From: Micromonospora chokoriensis
Lineage (GTDB): Bacteria > Actinomycetota > Actinomycetes > Mycobacteriales > Micromonosporaceae
Reading direction: 5' to 3'
NCBI RefSeq assembly: GCF_900091505.1
Contig: NZ_LT607409.1
Span: 4,836,001-4,900,000 of the forward strand
DNA: 64,000 nucleotides
Position 1 is the first letter of the stretch, and each line of letters opens with the position of its first letter. A program made the translations under genes and the position numbers. The notes beneath the pieces are model-generated. The model had not been told where the DNA came from and did no database searches. It saw nothing but the letters and a program-made list of their open reading frames with translations. Positions 56,287 to 64,000 of the stretch are shown one piece after another.

Positions 56287-57375
56287 TCAGGCGGACAGCA
56301 CCACCTGGAGTTCCCGGCGTCGACGGTCAGCCAGGTCGGTGAGCAGCGTGGGGGCCTCGTCGAACGGCACCACCGCCGAGACGAGGTGCTTGCGGACCGT
56401 GTCCCCGTACGCGCGGAGCAGGTCGACGGTCTCGGCGGAGAGCCGTTCCCGGTCCCAGGTGGGGGCGAGCCCGCGGGGCACCCGGCCGATCTGCGCGCAG
56501 CGCAGCGAGAGGCCGTTGTGGTGGAACTCCTCGCCGAGCCGGACGGCGTCCGCGCCCTCCTGGTAGAACGCGAGGTCGATGACGGTGCCCTGGGGGCGCA
56601 GCAGCCGCAGGGCGAGGTGCAACGCCCAGGCCTGCCCCCGGCACTGGAACACCACGTCGGCCCCCCGGTCGCCGGCGGTGTGCGCCCAGCGGGTCTTGAG
56701 CACGACCGCCGGGTCGTCCGCTTCCGGGTCGAGGGTTTCCAGGCCGAGCGCCTCGGCGGCGTGGCGGCGGTGCGGGGTGGGGTCGAGCACCACCACCGAG
56801 GCAGCGCCGTTGCGCCGGGCGAACAACGCCGTCAGCAGCGCCACCACGCCGGCGCCGACCACGGCGACGCGCCGGCCGCGTACCCCGTCGCCGAGGGCGC
56901 GGACGTCGGCGCCGTGCAGGTCGGCGGCCGCGTGCAGGAGGCCGTTGGCGCAGATCGGGCCCATGTGCGCGACGTAGACGCCGAGCAGCGGGTCCAGGTC
57001 CTCGGGCAGCGGCACGAACCGTTCGGCGACCGGGTCGGCCAGCCAACCGGTCCGGTGCCCGTAGGTCATGGCGCCGACCGCGCCCACCGCGACGGCCGGC
57101 GTCGCGCTCTCCACCACGCGGCCGACCTGCATGTAGCCCAGCCGGGTCACCGGGTACGGGGTGCTCGCCGCGCCCGGCTGGAACAGGCCCAGGTCGGCGT
57201 TCCAGGTGACGTTCAGGTAGGGGTTGGTGCCCTTGACGTAGCTCAGCTCCGTGCCGGCGGAGACGCCACTGAAGAGCGTCTCGACCCGGAACGTGCCGGG
57301 GCGCAGCGGCGCGGCGTCCTGCTCGACCAGCTCGACCCGGCCGGGACCGGTGACCACCACGACCCGGTCAGGCAT
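56287..57375 (-). CDS. Zinc-type medium-chain alcohol dehydrogenase-like protein
   Basis: 362 residues from ATG 57375. The MDR NAD(P) motif 'VAVVGAGVVALLTALFARRNGAASVVVLD' and 'VVFQCRGQAWALHLALRLLRPQGTVIDLAFY' define the Rossmann domain. The catalytic-zinc Cys of the GroES half is not obvious ('LFSGVSAGTELSYVKGTNPY' replaces the usual C-G-T-D), as in sugar-threonine-type relatives. It overlaps the Gfo/Idh gene by 8 bp, so the two work together, probably on a sugar or cyclitol. Confidence 0.85.
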   Translation of the reverse strand: MPDRVVVVTGPGRVELVEQDAAPLRPGTFRVETLFSGVSAGTELSYVKGTNPYLNVTWNADLGLFQPGAASTPYPVTRLGYMQVGRVVESATPAVAVGAVGAMTYGHRTGWLADPVAERFVPLPEDLDPLLGVYVAHMGPICANGLLHAAADLHGADVRALGDGVRGRRVAVVGAGVVALLTALFARRNGAASVVVLDPTPHRRHAAEALGLETLDPEADDPAVVLKTRWAHTAGDRGADVVFQCRGQAWALHLALRLLRPQGTVIDLAFYQEGADAVRLGEEFHHNGLSLRCAQIGRVPRGLAPTWDRERLSAETVDLLRAYGDTVRKHLVSAVVPFDEAPTLLTDLADRRRRELQVVLSA

Positions 57376-58378
57376 CGACGGTCACCCCCGTGTGCAGCGC
57401 CGCGGGGGCGGTCGGGGTGGCGAGTCGTACGGTCGTGCCGGTGCGGGCCGAGTCGGCCACCGCGAGGGCCAGTCGCTGGGTCGCGAGGGCCTCGGCGTAC
57501 GGGACGCGCACGTCGTCGCCGACGCCCCGGACGGCGTCGACGAAGGCGCGGTCCACCGCGACCCGGGCCGCCTCCGGGTCGGCGGGCACGTGTCGTTCGC
57601 CGTCGGCGTCGCGGATCGACAGGCCGTCCTCGGTGAGGGCGAGAGCCAGCCCGTCGGCGAGGATCTCCAGCCCGGCGCGGTGCTTCCAGCCGAGCACACA
57701 GGCCGCGCTGAGGGTGCCGACCGCCCCGTCGGCGAAGCGCAGCACGGCGGTCGTCACCGAGTCGATGTCGGCGCCGTCGACCGGCGGCGGGGTGCCGTTG
57801 CCGTACGCGGTGACCTCGGTCACCTCGCCGGCCAGCACCCGGACCAGGTCCAGCACGTGGGCGGCCTGCTCGACCACCGGGCCACCGGAACGGTCCCGCC
57901 GCGACCACCAGGCCACCGGGGGCACCTTGTCCAGCCAGGTGCCGGAGACCATCCGGACGGGACGGTCGGCGAGCAGGTCGCGGGCGTGGTCGAGCACGTC
58001 CAGGTACCGCCAGTGGTGGCCGACGGCGGTGCGCAACCCCCGGCGTGCGACCAGGTCGGCGATCCGTTCGGCGGTGCCCAGGTCGACCGCCACGGGTTTC
58101 TCCACGAACATCGGCACCCCGGCCTCGACCAGCGCCTCCTCGGCGGGGCCGTGCGCGAACGGCGGCACGCAGACGTACACCGCGTCGGGGTTGGTGGCCA
58201 GCAGCTCGGCGATGTCGGCGCAGACCCGCGCGCCGTGCCGTGTGGCCAGCGCGGACGCCGCCTCCCGCGCGACGTCGGTGACCCCGACCAGTTCGACGTC
58301 GTCGAAGCCGGACAGCACGCGCGCGTGACGTTGTGCCACTCCGCCGGCTCCGACCAGACCCACCCGGCACTGACGCAT
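57368..58378 (-). CDS. Gfo/Idh/MocA-family oxidoreductase
   Basis: 336 residues from ATG 58378 (MRQCRVGLVGAGGVAQRHARVLSGF). The NAD-binding GxGxxA motif is at residues 10-15 and the 'FVEKPVAVDLGTAERI' motif carries the conserved EKP. This family oxidises or reduces sugars and cyclitols. Coupled by an 8-bp overlap to the alcohol-dehydrogenase-like gene. Divergent from gpgS. Confidence 0.93.
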   Translation of the reverse strand: MRQCRVGLVGAGGVAQRHARVLSGFDDVELVGVTDVAREAASALATRHGARVCADIAELLATNPDAVYVCVPPFAHGPAEEALVEAGVPMFVEKPVAVDLGTAERIADLVARRGLRTAVGHHWRYLDVLDHARDLLADRPVRMVSGTWLDKVPPVAWWSRRDRSGGPVVEQAAHVLDLVRVLAGEVTEVTAYGNGTPPPVDGADIDSVTTAVLRFADGAVGTLSAACVLGWKHRAGLEILADGLALALTEDGLSIRDADGERHVPADPEAARVAVDRAFVDAVRGVGDDVRVPYAEALATQRLALAVADSARTGTTVRLATPTAPAALHTGVTVDA

Positions 58379-58570
58379 TAGTCACCCCTTCGAAGGACTT
58401 TCAGGTGCGGTGGGAGCAGTCCCCCGGGGTGTGCGCAATCAAACGTTCATGCCCCGGGAACGCACTGGCGTCACCTCTGTGATCAAGCTGTTGCCAAGAA
58501 AGCGGTTAACGCGTGGCAGGCAATGGGAACAACCAAATTCGGTTTTCCACGCACGAATGGAGGGGTGCCC

Positions 58571-59587
58571 GTGCGGGATGCGACATCGAGCGTTTCACCG
58601 GTGGTGGAGGCGTGGGCCACGTATCGGACGACGACGACGGCAGACTGGCCGACGCGTCGGCTGATGCGGGCCAAGGGCGAGACCCGGGTCAGCGTGGTGC
58701 TGCCGGCGCGCAACGAGGAGGCCACCGTCGGCGCGATCGTGTCGACCATCCGAGAGCACCTGATGGACCGGGTCGCCCTGGTCGACGAGCTGATCGTGGT
58801 GGACTCACGCTCGACCGACCGCACGGCGCAGGTGGCTCGGGCCGCCGGCGCGGAGGTCGTCGGTCAGGACGCGATGACCCGGGGGCTGCCCCGGCTCACC
58901 GGCAAGGGCGACGCCCTGTGGGCCGGACTGGCCGCCGCCGAGGGGGACGTGGTGGCGTTCATCGACGCCGACCTGCGGGAGTTCCGGCCGCACTTCGTGA
59001 CCGGGCTGCTCGGCCCGCTGCTGACCGACTCCTCGGTGGACTTCGTGAAGGGGTTCTACCACCGGCCGTTGGTCGGCGCCGCCAGCGTCGAGCAGGACGG
59101 CGGGGGTCGGGTGACCGAGCTGATGGCCCGACCGCTGCTCAACCTGTTCTGGCCCGAGTTGGCCGGTTTCGTGCAGCCCCTCGCGGGTGAGTACGCGGGC
59201 CGCCGGGACGTGCTGGCCCGGGTGCCGTTCGTGTCCGGGTACGGCGTGGAGACGGCCATGATGATCGACCTGCTCGACCTGGTCGGCCTGGACGCCATGG
59301 CGCAGGTCGACCTCGGCGAGCGCAAGCACCGGCACCAGGACACGGCGGCGCTGGGCCGGATGTCCGCGCAGATCATGCTGACGGCCTGGTCCCGGTTGCA
59401 GCGGCGCGGCTGGGCGACCCCCGGGTTGACGCCGGAGGCGTTGCTGACCCAGTTCCGTCGCGGCGGCTCGGACACCCTGCCCAACCTGGACCGCGAGATC
59501 GTGGTCACCGACGTGTCCATCGAGGAACGCCCGCCGCTGGCCGAGCTGCGCCACCGGCTGCCCCGCCGACGGGTGGCCGCCGCGTGA
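58571..59587 (+). CDS. gpgS: Glucosyl-3-phosphoglycerate synthase-like GT-A glycosyltransferase
   Basis: 338 residues from GTG 58571 with GGAGGGG five bases upstream; the ATG at 58523 adds 16 residues ahead of that site. 'VSVVLPARNEEATVGAIVSTIREHL', 'LIVVDSRSTDRTAQVARAAGAEVV', 'GKGDALWAGLAAAEGDVVAFIDADL' (DxD metal motif) and 'FYHRPLVG' correspond to GpgS, which makes glucosyl-3-phosphoglycerate, the precursor of glucosylglycerate and methylglucose polysaccharides. The length fits. A GpgP phosphatase is not adjacent. Confidence 0.88.
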   Translation: MRDATSSVSPVVEAWATYRTTTTADWPTRRLMRAKGETRVSVVLPARNEEATVGAIVSTIREHLMDRVALVDELIVVDSRSTDRTAQVARAAGAEVVGQDAMTRGLPRLTGKGDALWAGLAAAEGDVVAFIDADLREFRPHFVTGLLGPLLTDSSVDFVKGFYHRPLVGAASVEQDGGGRVTELMARPLLNLFWPELAGFVQPLAGEYAGRRDVLARVPFVSGYGVETAMMIDLLDLVGLDAMAQVDLGERKHRHQDTAALGRMSAQIMLTAWSRLQRRGWATPGLTPEALLTQFRRGGSDTLPNLDREIVVTDVSIEERPPLAELRHRLPRRRVAAA

Positions 59588-59609
59588 GCGCGAGAGAGGG
59601 ACGAGCCGG

Positions 59610-60767
59610 ATGAGCCTTACCGTGCTGATGAACGCCGGGCCGTGGCTGTCCGTGCCACCGCCCGGCTACGGCGGCATCGAGAACGTGGTCGCCACCCTCG
59701 TGCCGGAGCTGCGCCGACTCGGCGTACGGGTGGTGCTCGCCTCGGTGGGCAGCAGCACCCTCCCGGTCGACGAGCGGGTGTCGGTGTTCGCCGACGGGCA
59801 GTTCGCGTCGTTGCAGCGGCCGTACAACCAGGTGTGTGGTGTCGCCCAGGCGCACCTGGCCGGCGTGGTCCGCGAGCTGCACTCCCGCGACGACATCGAC
59901 CTGGTGCACGACCACGTGGAGGCGGTCGGTCTGGCCACGCTCGCCGCGATGGGACCGGCCGGCCCGCCGACCCTGCACACCCTGCACTGGGACCTGGCCA
60001 AGCACCCGGCGCTCTACGGCAGCCTGGACGGCGGCGACCGGGTCCGGGTCAACGGGGTCTCCGCGTCGCAGCTGGCCCGGGCACCGCTGGCGCTGCGGGA
60101 ACACTCGGTGGGGCACGTGCACCTGTCCACCCCGCTCGCCGTCGACGCCGACCGTCGACCCCGACCGGAGAAGGGCGAGCACCTGCTCATCCTGGGCCGG
60201 ATCAACCCGGGCAAGGGTCAGGACGTGGGTGCCCGACTGGCCCACCGGGTCGGGTTTCCGCTGGTGCTGGCCGGTCCCGTGGGGCCGTACCATCGACCGG
60301 CCGATCTGGCCGCGGCCGGCGACGAGGCCCGGCAGAACCCGGACGTGCGGTTCTTCCTCGACGAGGTGGCCCCGCACGTCGACGGTGACCTGGTCCGCTG
60401 GGTGGGCACGGTGGCCGGCCAGGAGCGCGACGACCTGCTCGCCAGCGCTCGCGCGTCGCTGTTCCCGCTGCGGTGGGAGGAGCCCGGCGGCACGGCGGTG
60501 GTCGAGTCACTCGCCCTGGGCACGCCGGTGGTGGCGACCTCCCGGGGCTGCCTGCCGGAGCTCATCGAGCACGGCCGTACCGGCCTGCTCACCGCCGAGG
60601 AGGAGGAGTTGGGCGATCTCGTGCTCGCCGGCGACCTGCTCGACCCGGACGAGTGCCGGCGGGTGGCCGCGCAGCGGTTCACCCCGGCGGTGATGGCCCA
60701 CCGCTACGTGGAGCTGTACGAGCGGGTCCGCGACCTGTCCCGCGCGCCGAGGCTGCTGCCGGCCTGA
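59610..60767 (+). CDS. GT4-family glycosyltransferase
   Basis: 385 residues. The GT-B fold is clear: N-terminal 'YGGIENVVATLVPELRRLGVRVVLA', 'DLVHDHVEAVGLATLAAM', then 'LLILGRINPGKGQDVGARLA' and the nucleotide-sugar site 'ASLFPLRWEEPGGTAVVESLALGTPVVATSRGCLPELIEHGRTG' with the E-x7-E-type motif. Twenty-two bases after gpgS and on the same strand, so they are probably one operon in storage-sugar or glycolipid synthesis. Acceptor unknown. Confidence 0.9.
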   Translation: MSLTVLMNAGPWLSVPPPGYGGIENVVATLVPELRRLGVRVVLASVGSSTLPVDERVSVFADGQFASLQRPYNQVCGVAQAHLAGVVRELHSRDDIDLVHDHVEAVGLATLAAMGPAGPPTLHTLHWDLAKHPALYGSLDGGDRVRVNGVSASQLARAPLALREHSVGHVHLSTPLAVDADRRPRPEKGEHLLILGRINPGKGQDVGARLAHRVGFPLVLAGPVGPYHRPADLAAAGDEARQNPDVRFFLDEVAPHVDGDLVRWVGTVAGQERDDLLASARASLFPLRWEEPGGTAVVESLALGTPVVATSRGCLPELIEHGRTGLLTAEEEELGDLVLAGDLLDPDECRRVAAQRFTPAVMAHRYVELYERVRDLSRAPRLLPA

Positions 60768-60826
60768 CCGTCGCGGCCTCTGTCGGCCTGACCGTCGGCG
60801 GCTCTGTCGGCCTGACCGTCGGCGGC
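60761..60826. repeat. Tandem repeat, 24-bp unit, 2.75 copies at the GT4 3' end
   Basis: GGCCTGACCGTCGGCGGCTC-type units begin at 60761, 60785 and 60809. The first contains the stop codon of the glycosyltransferase gene (TGA 60765-60767); the others are non-coding duplicates beyond the stop. Confidence 0.85.
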
Positions 60827-60892
60827 GTTTGCCGGTGGCGGCAACGGGTAGCCGGCAGCGCTCGTACCCGCCGTCGCAGCGAGGAGCCGGGA

Positions 60893-61351
60893 ATGGTCGG
60901 ACCGATGGCCCACTCCCGGGCCCGACCCAACCCGGCCGACGGCAAGGCGCCGGTCCGGCGGGCCGCGTCGACGGTGGGGGTGCTGTTCCTGCTGATCGGC
61001 GTGCTCGGCTTCGTACCCGGGATCACCAGCGGGATGCACGACCTGCGCTTCGCCGGCCACGGCTCGGGCGCGTACCTGTTCGGGGTCTTCCAGGTGTCGG
61101 TGCTGCACAACCTGGTGCACCTGGCGTTCGGGGTGGCGGGGCTGGTGCTGGCGCGGACGGTCGCCGGGGCCCGGACGTTCCTGATCGGCGGCGGTGCCGT
61201 CTATCTGGTGCTCTGGCTCTACGGTCTGTCGGTGGACCACGACACCGGGGCGAACGTGCTGCCGGTGAACGGCGCCGACGGTTGGCTGCACCTGGGCCTC
61301 GGCGTCGGCATGATCGCGTTGGGCGTCCTGACCGGGCGACCCCGACCGTGA
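60893..61351 (+). CDS. DUF4383 family membrane protein
   Basis: 152 residues from ATG 60893 (GGAG seven bases upstream); ATG 60905 (MAHSRARP) is an alternative. Four hydrophobic helices carry the DUF4383 pattern: 'VGVLFLLIGVLGFVPGIT', 'GVFQVSVLHNLVHLAFGVAGL', 'FLIGGGAVYLVLWLYGL' and 'GWLHLGLGVGMIALGVL'. Function unknown. Stands alone between the GT4 and STAS genes. Confidence 0.9.
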   Translation: MVGPMAHSRARPNPADGKAPVRRAASTVGVLFLLIGVLGFVPGITSGMHDLRFAGHGSGAYLFGVFQVSVLHNLVHLAFGVAGLVLARTVAGARTFLIGGGAVYLVLWLYGLSVDHDTGANVLPVNGADGWLHLGLGVGMIALGVLTGRPRP

Positions 61352-61462
61352 CCTGCGTCATCGCGGCCGGTCAGCCGTCCCGCTGCGCCGTCGGCCCGGT
61401 TTGACGGCGGGCGGCCACGGGTAGTGGGGAGCTCCCGAACCCGCAACGAATCGAGGGCGCCG

Positions 61463-62185
61463 ATGTCGAGCCGGATCACCTGCGAGGTGCGCACCACGGC
61501 ACCGGTGGCGGTCGTCCGGCTCGCTGGTGCGCTGCATCTGGGCACCATGCGCTCGGTGCACCGGGCGCTCAGCGACGCGCTCGTCGACCAGCCGGAGGCG
61601 TTGGTGGTCGACCTGGCCGACGTGAGCGTGGAGGACCGCCTCGCGCTGTCCGTCTTCGCCGCGACCGCGCGTCGCGCCGAGGAGTGGCCGGCCGTGCCGG
61701 TGGTGCTCTGCGCCCCGTCGCCGGTCGCCGCGCGCTGGCTGGCCGAGTCGACCACCTGCCGCGTGGTCCCGGTCACCGCGGACTGCGCGGAGGCCACCCG
61801 GATGGCGAGCGCCACGCTGCGGATGCGGGCCCGGTTGGAGCCGGTGGCCGAGGCGTGCCGGCGGGCCCGGGAGCTGGTCACCGACGCGTGCGCCCGGTGG
61901 AACCTGCCCGAGGCGGCCGGACCGGCCGCGTTGGTGCTCAGCGAGCTGGTCGGCAACGTGGTACGCCACGCCGGCACCCCGATGCAGGTGACGGTGACCC
62001 TGCGCCGACCGTACCTGCACCTGGCGGTGGTGGACGGCAGCAGCGCGCAGGCCCAGCCGGGCGGGACTGACCTGCACGCCGAGGGTGGCCGGGGGCTGAT
62101 GCTGGTCCGGGAACTGGCCCAGCGTTGGGGCAGCGTGCCGGCCGGTCAGGGCAAGGCTGTCTGGGCGATGCTGCCGGCAACCTGA
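61463..62185 (+). CDS. STAS-HATPase fusion (anti-sigma-factor antagonist/anti-sigma kinase-like)
   Basis: 240 residues from ATG 61463 with GAGGG upstream. Residues 5-100 resemble a STAS domain ('VAVVRLAGALHLGTMRSVHRALSDALVDQPEALVVDLADVSVEDRLALSVF') though the phospho-acceptor Ser position reads Glu-Asp. Residues 120-240 are an RsbW-type ATPase ('ALVLSELVGNVVRHAGTPMQVTVTLRRPYLHLAVVDGS', 'EGGRGLMLVRELAQRWGSVP'). Fusing antagonist and kinase in one chain is uncommon. No sigma-factor gene is adjacent. Confidence 0.85.
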   Translation: MSSRITCEVRTTAPVAVVRLAGALHLGTMRSVHRALSDALVDQPEALVVDLADVSVEDRLALSVFAATARRAEEWPAVPVVLCAPSPVAARWLAESTTCRVVPVTADCAEATRMASATLRMRARLEPVAEACRRARELVTDACARWNLPEAAGPAALVLSELVGNVVRHAGTPMQVTVTLRRPYLHLAVVDGSSAQAQPGGTDLHAEGGRGLMLVRELAQRWGSVPAGQGKAVWAMLPAT

Positions 62186-62190
62186 GTGTT

Positions 62191-62206
62191 CGGGCGCTTG
62201 CGCCCG
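62191..62206 (+). terminator. CGGGCGC-TT-GCGCCCG hairpin after the STAS-HATPase gene
   Basis: Perfect 7-bp arms with a 2-base loop begin 6 bases after the stop codon. There is no T-run. It probably separates this gene from ctaD. Confidence 0.45.
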
Positions 62207-62309
62207 GTACCAGCGATCTGACCGAATTTACCGCTCTGGCCTGGTTACATGGTGCAAGGGTCGGGTAGGCACGCCCGTCCTTTCTGCCGTCACGACGGGG
62301 TGAGCAGCC

Positions 62310-64000
62310 ATGCCCAAGCGGGTAACCACGGAACCCGGTCGCGACCGGGGCCCGGCGATCCTGGCACCGGCCCGGTTCGGGGGGTTCCCGGGAGCGGTAC
62401 GAGCACCGGTCCCCGGCAACTCGTTGATCAAGTTCCTGGCCACGACCGACCACAAACAGATCGGCCTGCTGTACCTGCTCACCTCCTTCGGGTTCTTCGT
62501 GGTGGCCGGGCTGCAGGCGATGGTGATGCGCGCGGAGCTGGCCCGACCGGGGATGCAGTTCCTCTCCCCCGAGCAGTACAACCAGTTGTTCACCTCGCAC
62601 GGCGCGGTGATGCTGCTGCTGTTCGCCACACCTGCGGCGTTCGGGTTCGCCAACTTCATCGTGCCGATCCAGATCGGCGCGCCGGACGTGTCGTTCCCCC
62701 GCCTCAACGCGCTCGCCTACTGGCTGTACCTGTTCGGCGGGCTCATGGTCATCGCCGGGTTCATCACGCCGGGGGGTTCGGCGGACTTCGGCTGGACCGC
62801 GTACAGCCCGCTCAGCGATGTGGACCACAGCCCCGGCGTGGGCGCGAACATGTGGGTGCTCGGCCTGGTCGTCTCCGGCCTGGGCACCATCCTCGGCGCG
62901 GTCAACCTGATCACCACGATCCTCACCCTGCGCGCGCCTGGGATGACCATGTTCCGGATGCCGATCTTCACCTGGAACATGCTGTTCACCAGCGTTCTGG
63001 TGATCCTCGTCTTCCCGCTGCTGGCCGCCGCGCTGCTGGCGCTGTCGGCCGACCGGTTGCTCAACGCGCACGTGTACGACCCGGCGACCGGCGGGCCGAT
63101 GCTCTGGCAACACCTGTTCTGGTTCTTCGGCCATCCCGAGGTGTACATCATCGCGTTGCCGTTCTTCGGCATCATCACCGAGATCATCCCGGTGTTCTCC
63201 CGTAAGCCGCTCTTCGGCTACACCGGGATCGTGCTGGCCACCGTCGCGATCACCGTGCTGTCCATGACGGTGTGGGCGCACCACATGTTCGCCACCGGCC
63301 AGGTACTGCTGCCGTTCTTCAGCATCCTCAGCTATCTGATCGCGGTGCCGACCGGTGTGAAGTTCTTCAACTGGATCGGCACCATGTGGAAGGGCCAACT
63401 CACCTTCGAGACGCCGATGCTGTTCGCCATCGGCTTCCTCGTCACCTTCCTGCTCGGTGGTCTCACCGGGGTGCTGCTGGCCAGCCCGCCGGCCGACTGG
63501 CACACCCACGACAGCTACTTCGTGGTGGCGCACTTCCACTACGTGGTGTTCGGCACCGTGGTCTTCGCCCTGTTCGGCGGCTACTACTTCTGGTGGCCGA
63601 AGATGACCGGGCGACTGCTCGACGAGCGACTCGGCAAGGCGCACTTCTGGACGATGTTCATCGGCTTCCACGGCACCTTCCTGGTGCACCACTGGCTGGG
63701 CAGCGAGGGCATGCCGCGCCGCTACGCCGACTACCTGCCCACCGACGGTTTCACCACACTGAACACGATCTCCAGCATCTTCGCCTTCATCCTCGGGCTG
63801 TCCACCCTGTTCTTCATCTACAACGCGTGGAAGTCCTGGCGGTACGGGGCGGTGGTGACCGTCGACGACCCGTGGGGCTTCGGCAACTCGTTGGAGTGGG
63901 CCACCAGTTGCCCTCCCCCGCTGCGCAACTTCGACCGGATGCCGCGGATCCGGTCCGAGCGTCCCGCGTTCGACCTGAAGTACGGCCCGCTCGTCGCCGA
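62310..64000 (+). CDS. ctaD: Cytochrome c oxidase subunit I (partial, 3' end outside window)
   Basis: 563 residues are visible from ATG 62310 and the frame remains open at the window edge. Subunit I of the aa3-type terminal oxidase holds haem a, haem a3 and CuB in twelve transmembrane helices. 'FTSHGAVMLLLFATPAAFGFANFIVPIQIGAPDVSFPRLN', 'WQHLFWFFGHPEVYIIALPFFG' (CuB ligand His and cross-linked Tyr), 'TVWAHHMFATG' and 'DSYFVVAHFHYVVFG' (haem ligands) are intact. The N-terminal extension (residues 1-45) is longer than in mitochondrial enzymes, as in other actinobacteria. Confidence 0.97.
   Translation, partial: MPKRVTTEPGRDRGPAILAPARFGGFPGAVRAPVPGNSLIKFLATTDHKQIGLLYLLTSFGFFVVAGLQAMVMRAELARPGMQFLSPEQYNQLFTSHGAVMLLLFATPAAFGFANFIVPIQIGAPDVSFPRLNALAYWLYLFGGLMVIAGFITPGGSADFGWTAYSPLSDVDHSPGVGANMWVLGLVVSGLGTILGAVNLITTILTLRAPGMTMFRMPIFTWNMLFTSVLVILVFPLLAAALLALSADRLLNAHVYDPATGGPMLWQHLFWFFGHPEVYIIALPFFGIITEIIPVFSRKPLFGYTGIVLATVAITVLSMTVWAHHMFATGQVLLPFFSILSYLIAVPTGVKFFNWIGTMWKGQLTFETPMLFAIGFLVTFLLGGLTGVLLASPPADWHTHDSYFVVAHFHYVVFGTVVFALFGGYYFWWPKMTGRLLDERLGKAHFWTMFIGFHGTFLVHHWLGSEGMPRRYADYLPTDGFTTLNTISSIFAFILGLSTLFFIYNAWKSWRYGAVVTVDDPWGFGNSLEWATSCPPPLRNFDRMPRIRSERPAFDLKYGPLVA

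Overview
The window is chromosomal DNA of a high-GC actinomycete, most likely Micromonosporaceae (Micromonospora-like). Grounds: very high G+C in third codon positions, frequent GTG starts and 4-8 bp ATGA/GTGA-type overlaps, a mycothiol gene (mshC) in its actinobacterial setting with DUF3090 and SCO1664-type neighbours, an F420-dependent oxidoreductase, GpgS, WXG100 proteins, ANTAR regulators and candidate leaderless starts. No rRNA, tRNA, CRISPR array, integrase or IS transposase was seen.

Layout: 1-2.5 kb, end of an epimerase-like gene, an acetyltransferase, and a LysR regulator divergent from an SDR gene with a perfect palindromic operator between them. 2.7-6.4 kb, small lineage-specific genes (DUF6924-like, unknowns, RibD-like reductase, a frameshifted SUFU-domain remnant, DUF6959-like) resembling a decayed immunity-gene cluster. 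6.5-12.1 kb, metH, a PAC2 protein with a possible leaderless upstream ORF, and a GntR regulator. 12.1-18.4 kb, mshC, SCO1664-like, DUF3090, histidine phosphatase, uppP and an F420 oxidoreductase, all on the minus strand. 18.5-23.3 kb, an aldo/keto reductase, then a WXG100/type VII-like cluster (two WXG100-type genes and an unknown, divergent from a YbaB-like gene and an SseB-type gene). 23.5-31.8 kb, DUF5703, M20 peptidase, hemerythrin, LysR, a ClpC-type unfoldase operon and an NYN nuclease-like gene.

31.9-41.4 kb is the most distinctive part. A coupled operon (86-aa helical protein, 357-aa unknown, FtsK/HerA-like ATPase, 220-aa membrane protein) is followed by a TIR-like/CHAT protease fusion with a trypco2 partner, which looks like an NTPase-protease conflict (defence) island. 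Convergent to it is a two-gene unit: a 101-aa peptide made of a short leader plus four 21-residue Asp/Gly-rich repeats, 9 bp upstream of a JmjC/cupin hydroxylase. This resembles an undescribed hydroxylated RiPP or repeat-substrate system.

41.6-50.9 kb holds stress-type genes (DUF2267, DUF72, DksA/TraR zinc finger, a kinase-like protein lacking its Walker lysine, two winged-helix regulators without receiver domains, rhodanese, cysteine dioxygenase, cupin, ankyrin, DUF3500, methyltransferase, HhH, DUF2231). 51.1-64 kb holds a GAF-ANTAR regulator, SecA2-type ATPase, ABC exporter, two sugar-type oxidoreductases, GpgS, a GT4 glycosyltransferase, DUF4383, a STAS-HATPase fusion and the start of ctaD.

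Two repeat themes run through the non-coding DNA. One is a 77-bp palindromic element present three times at identical length (12374, 16336, 50981). The other is short tandem duplications (17-29 bp period) that begin at, or include, the stop codons of genes.
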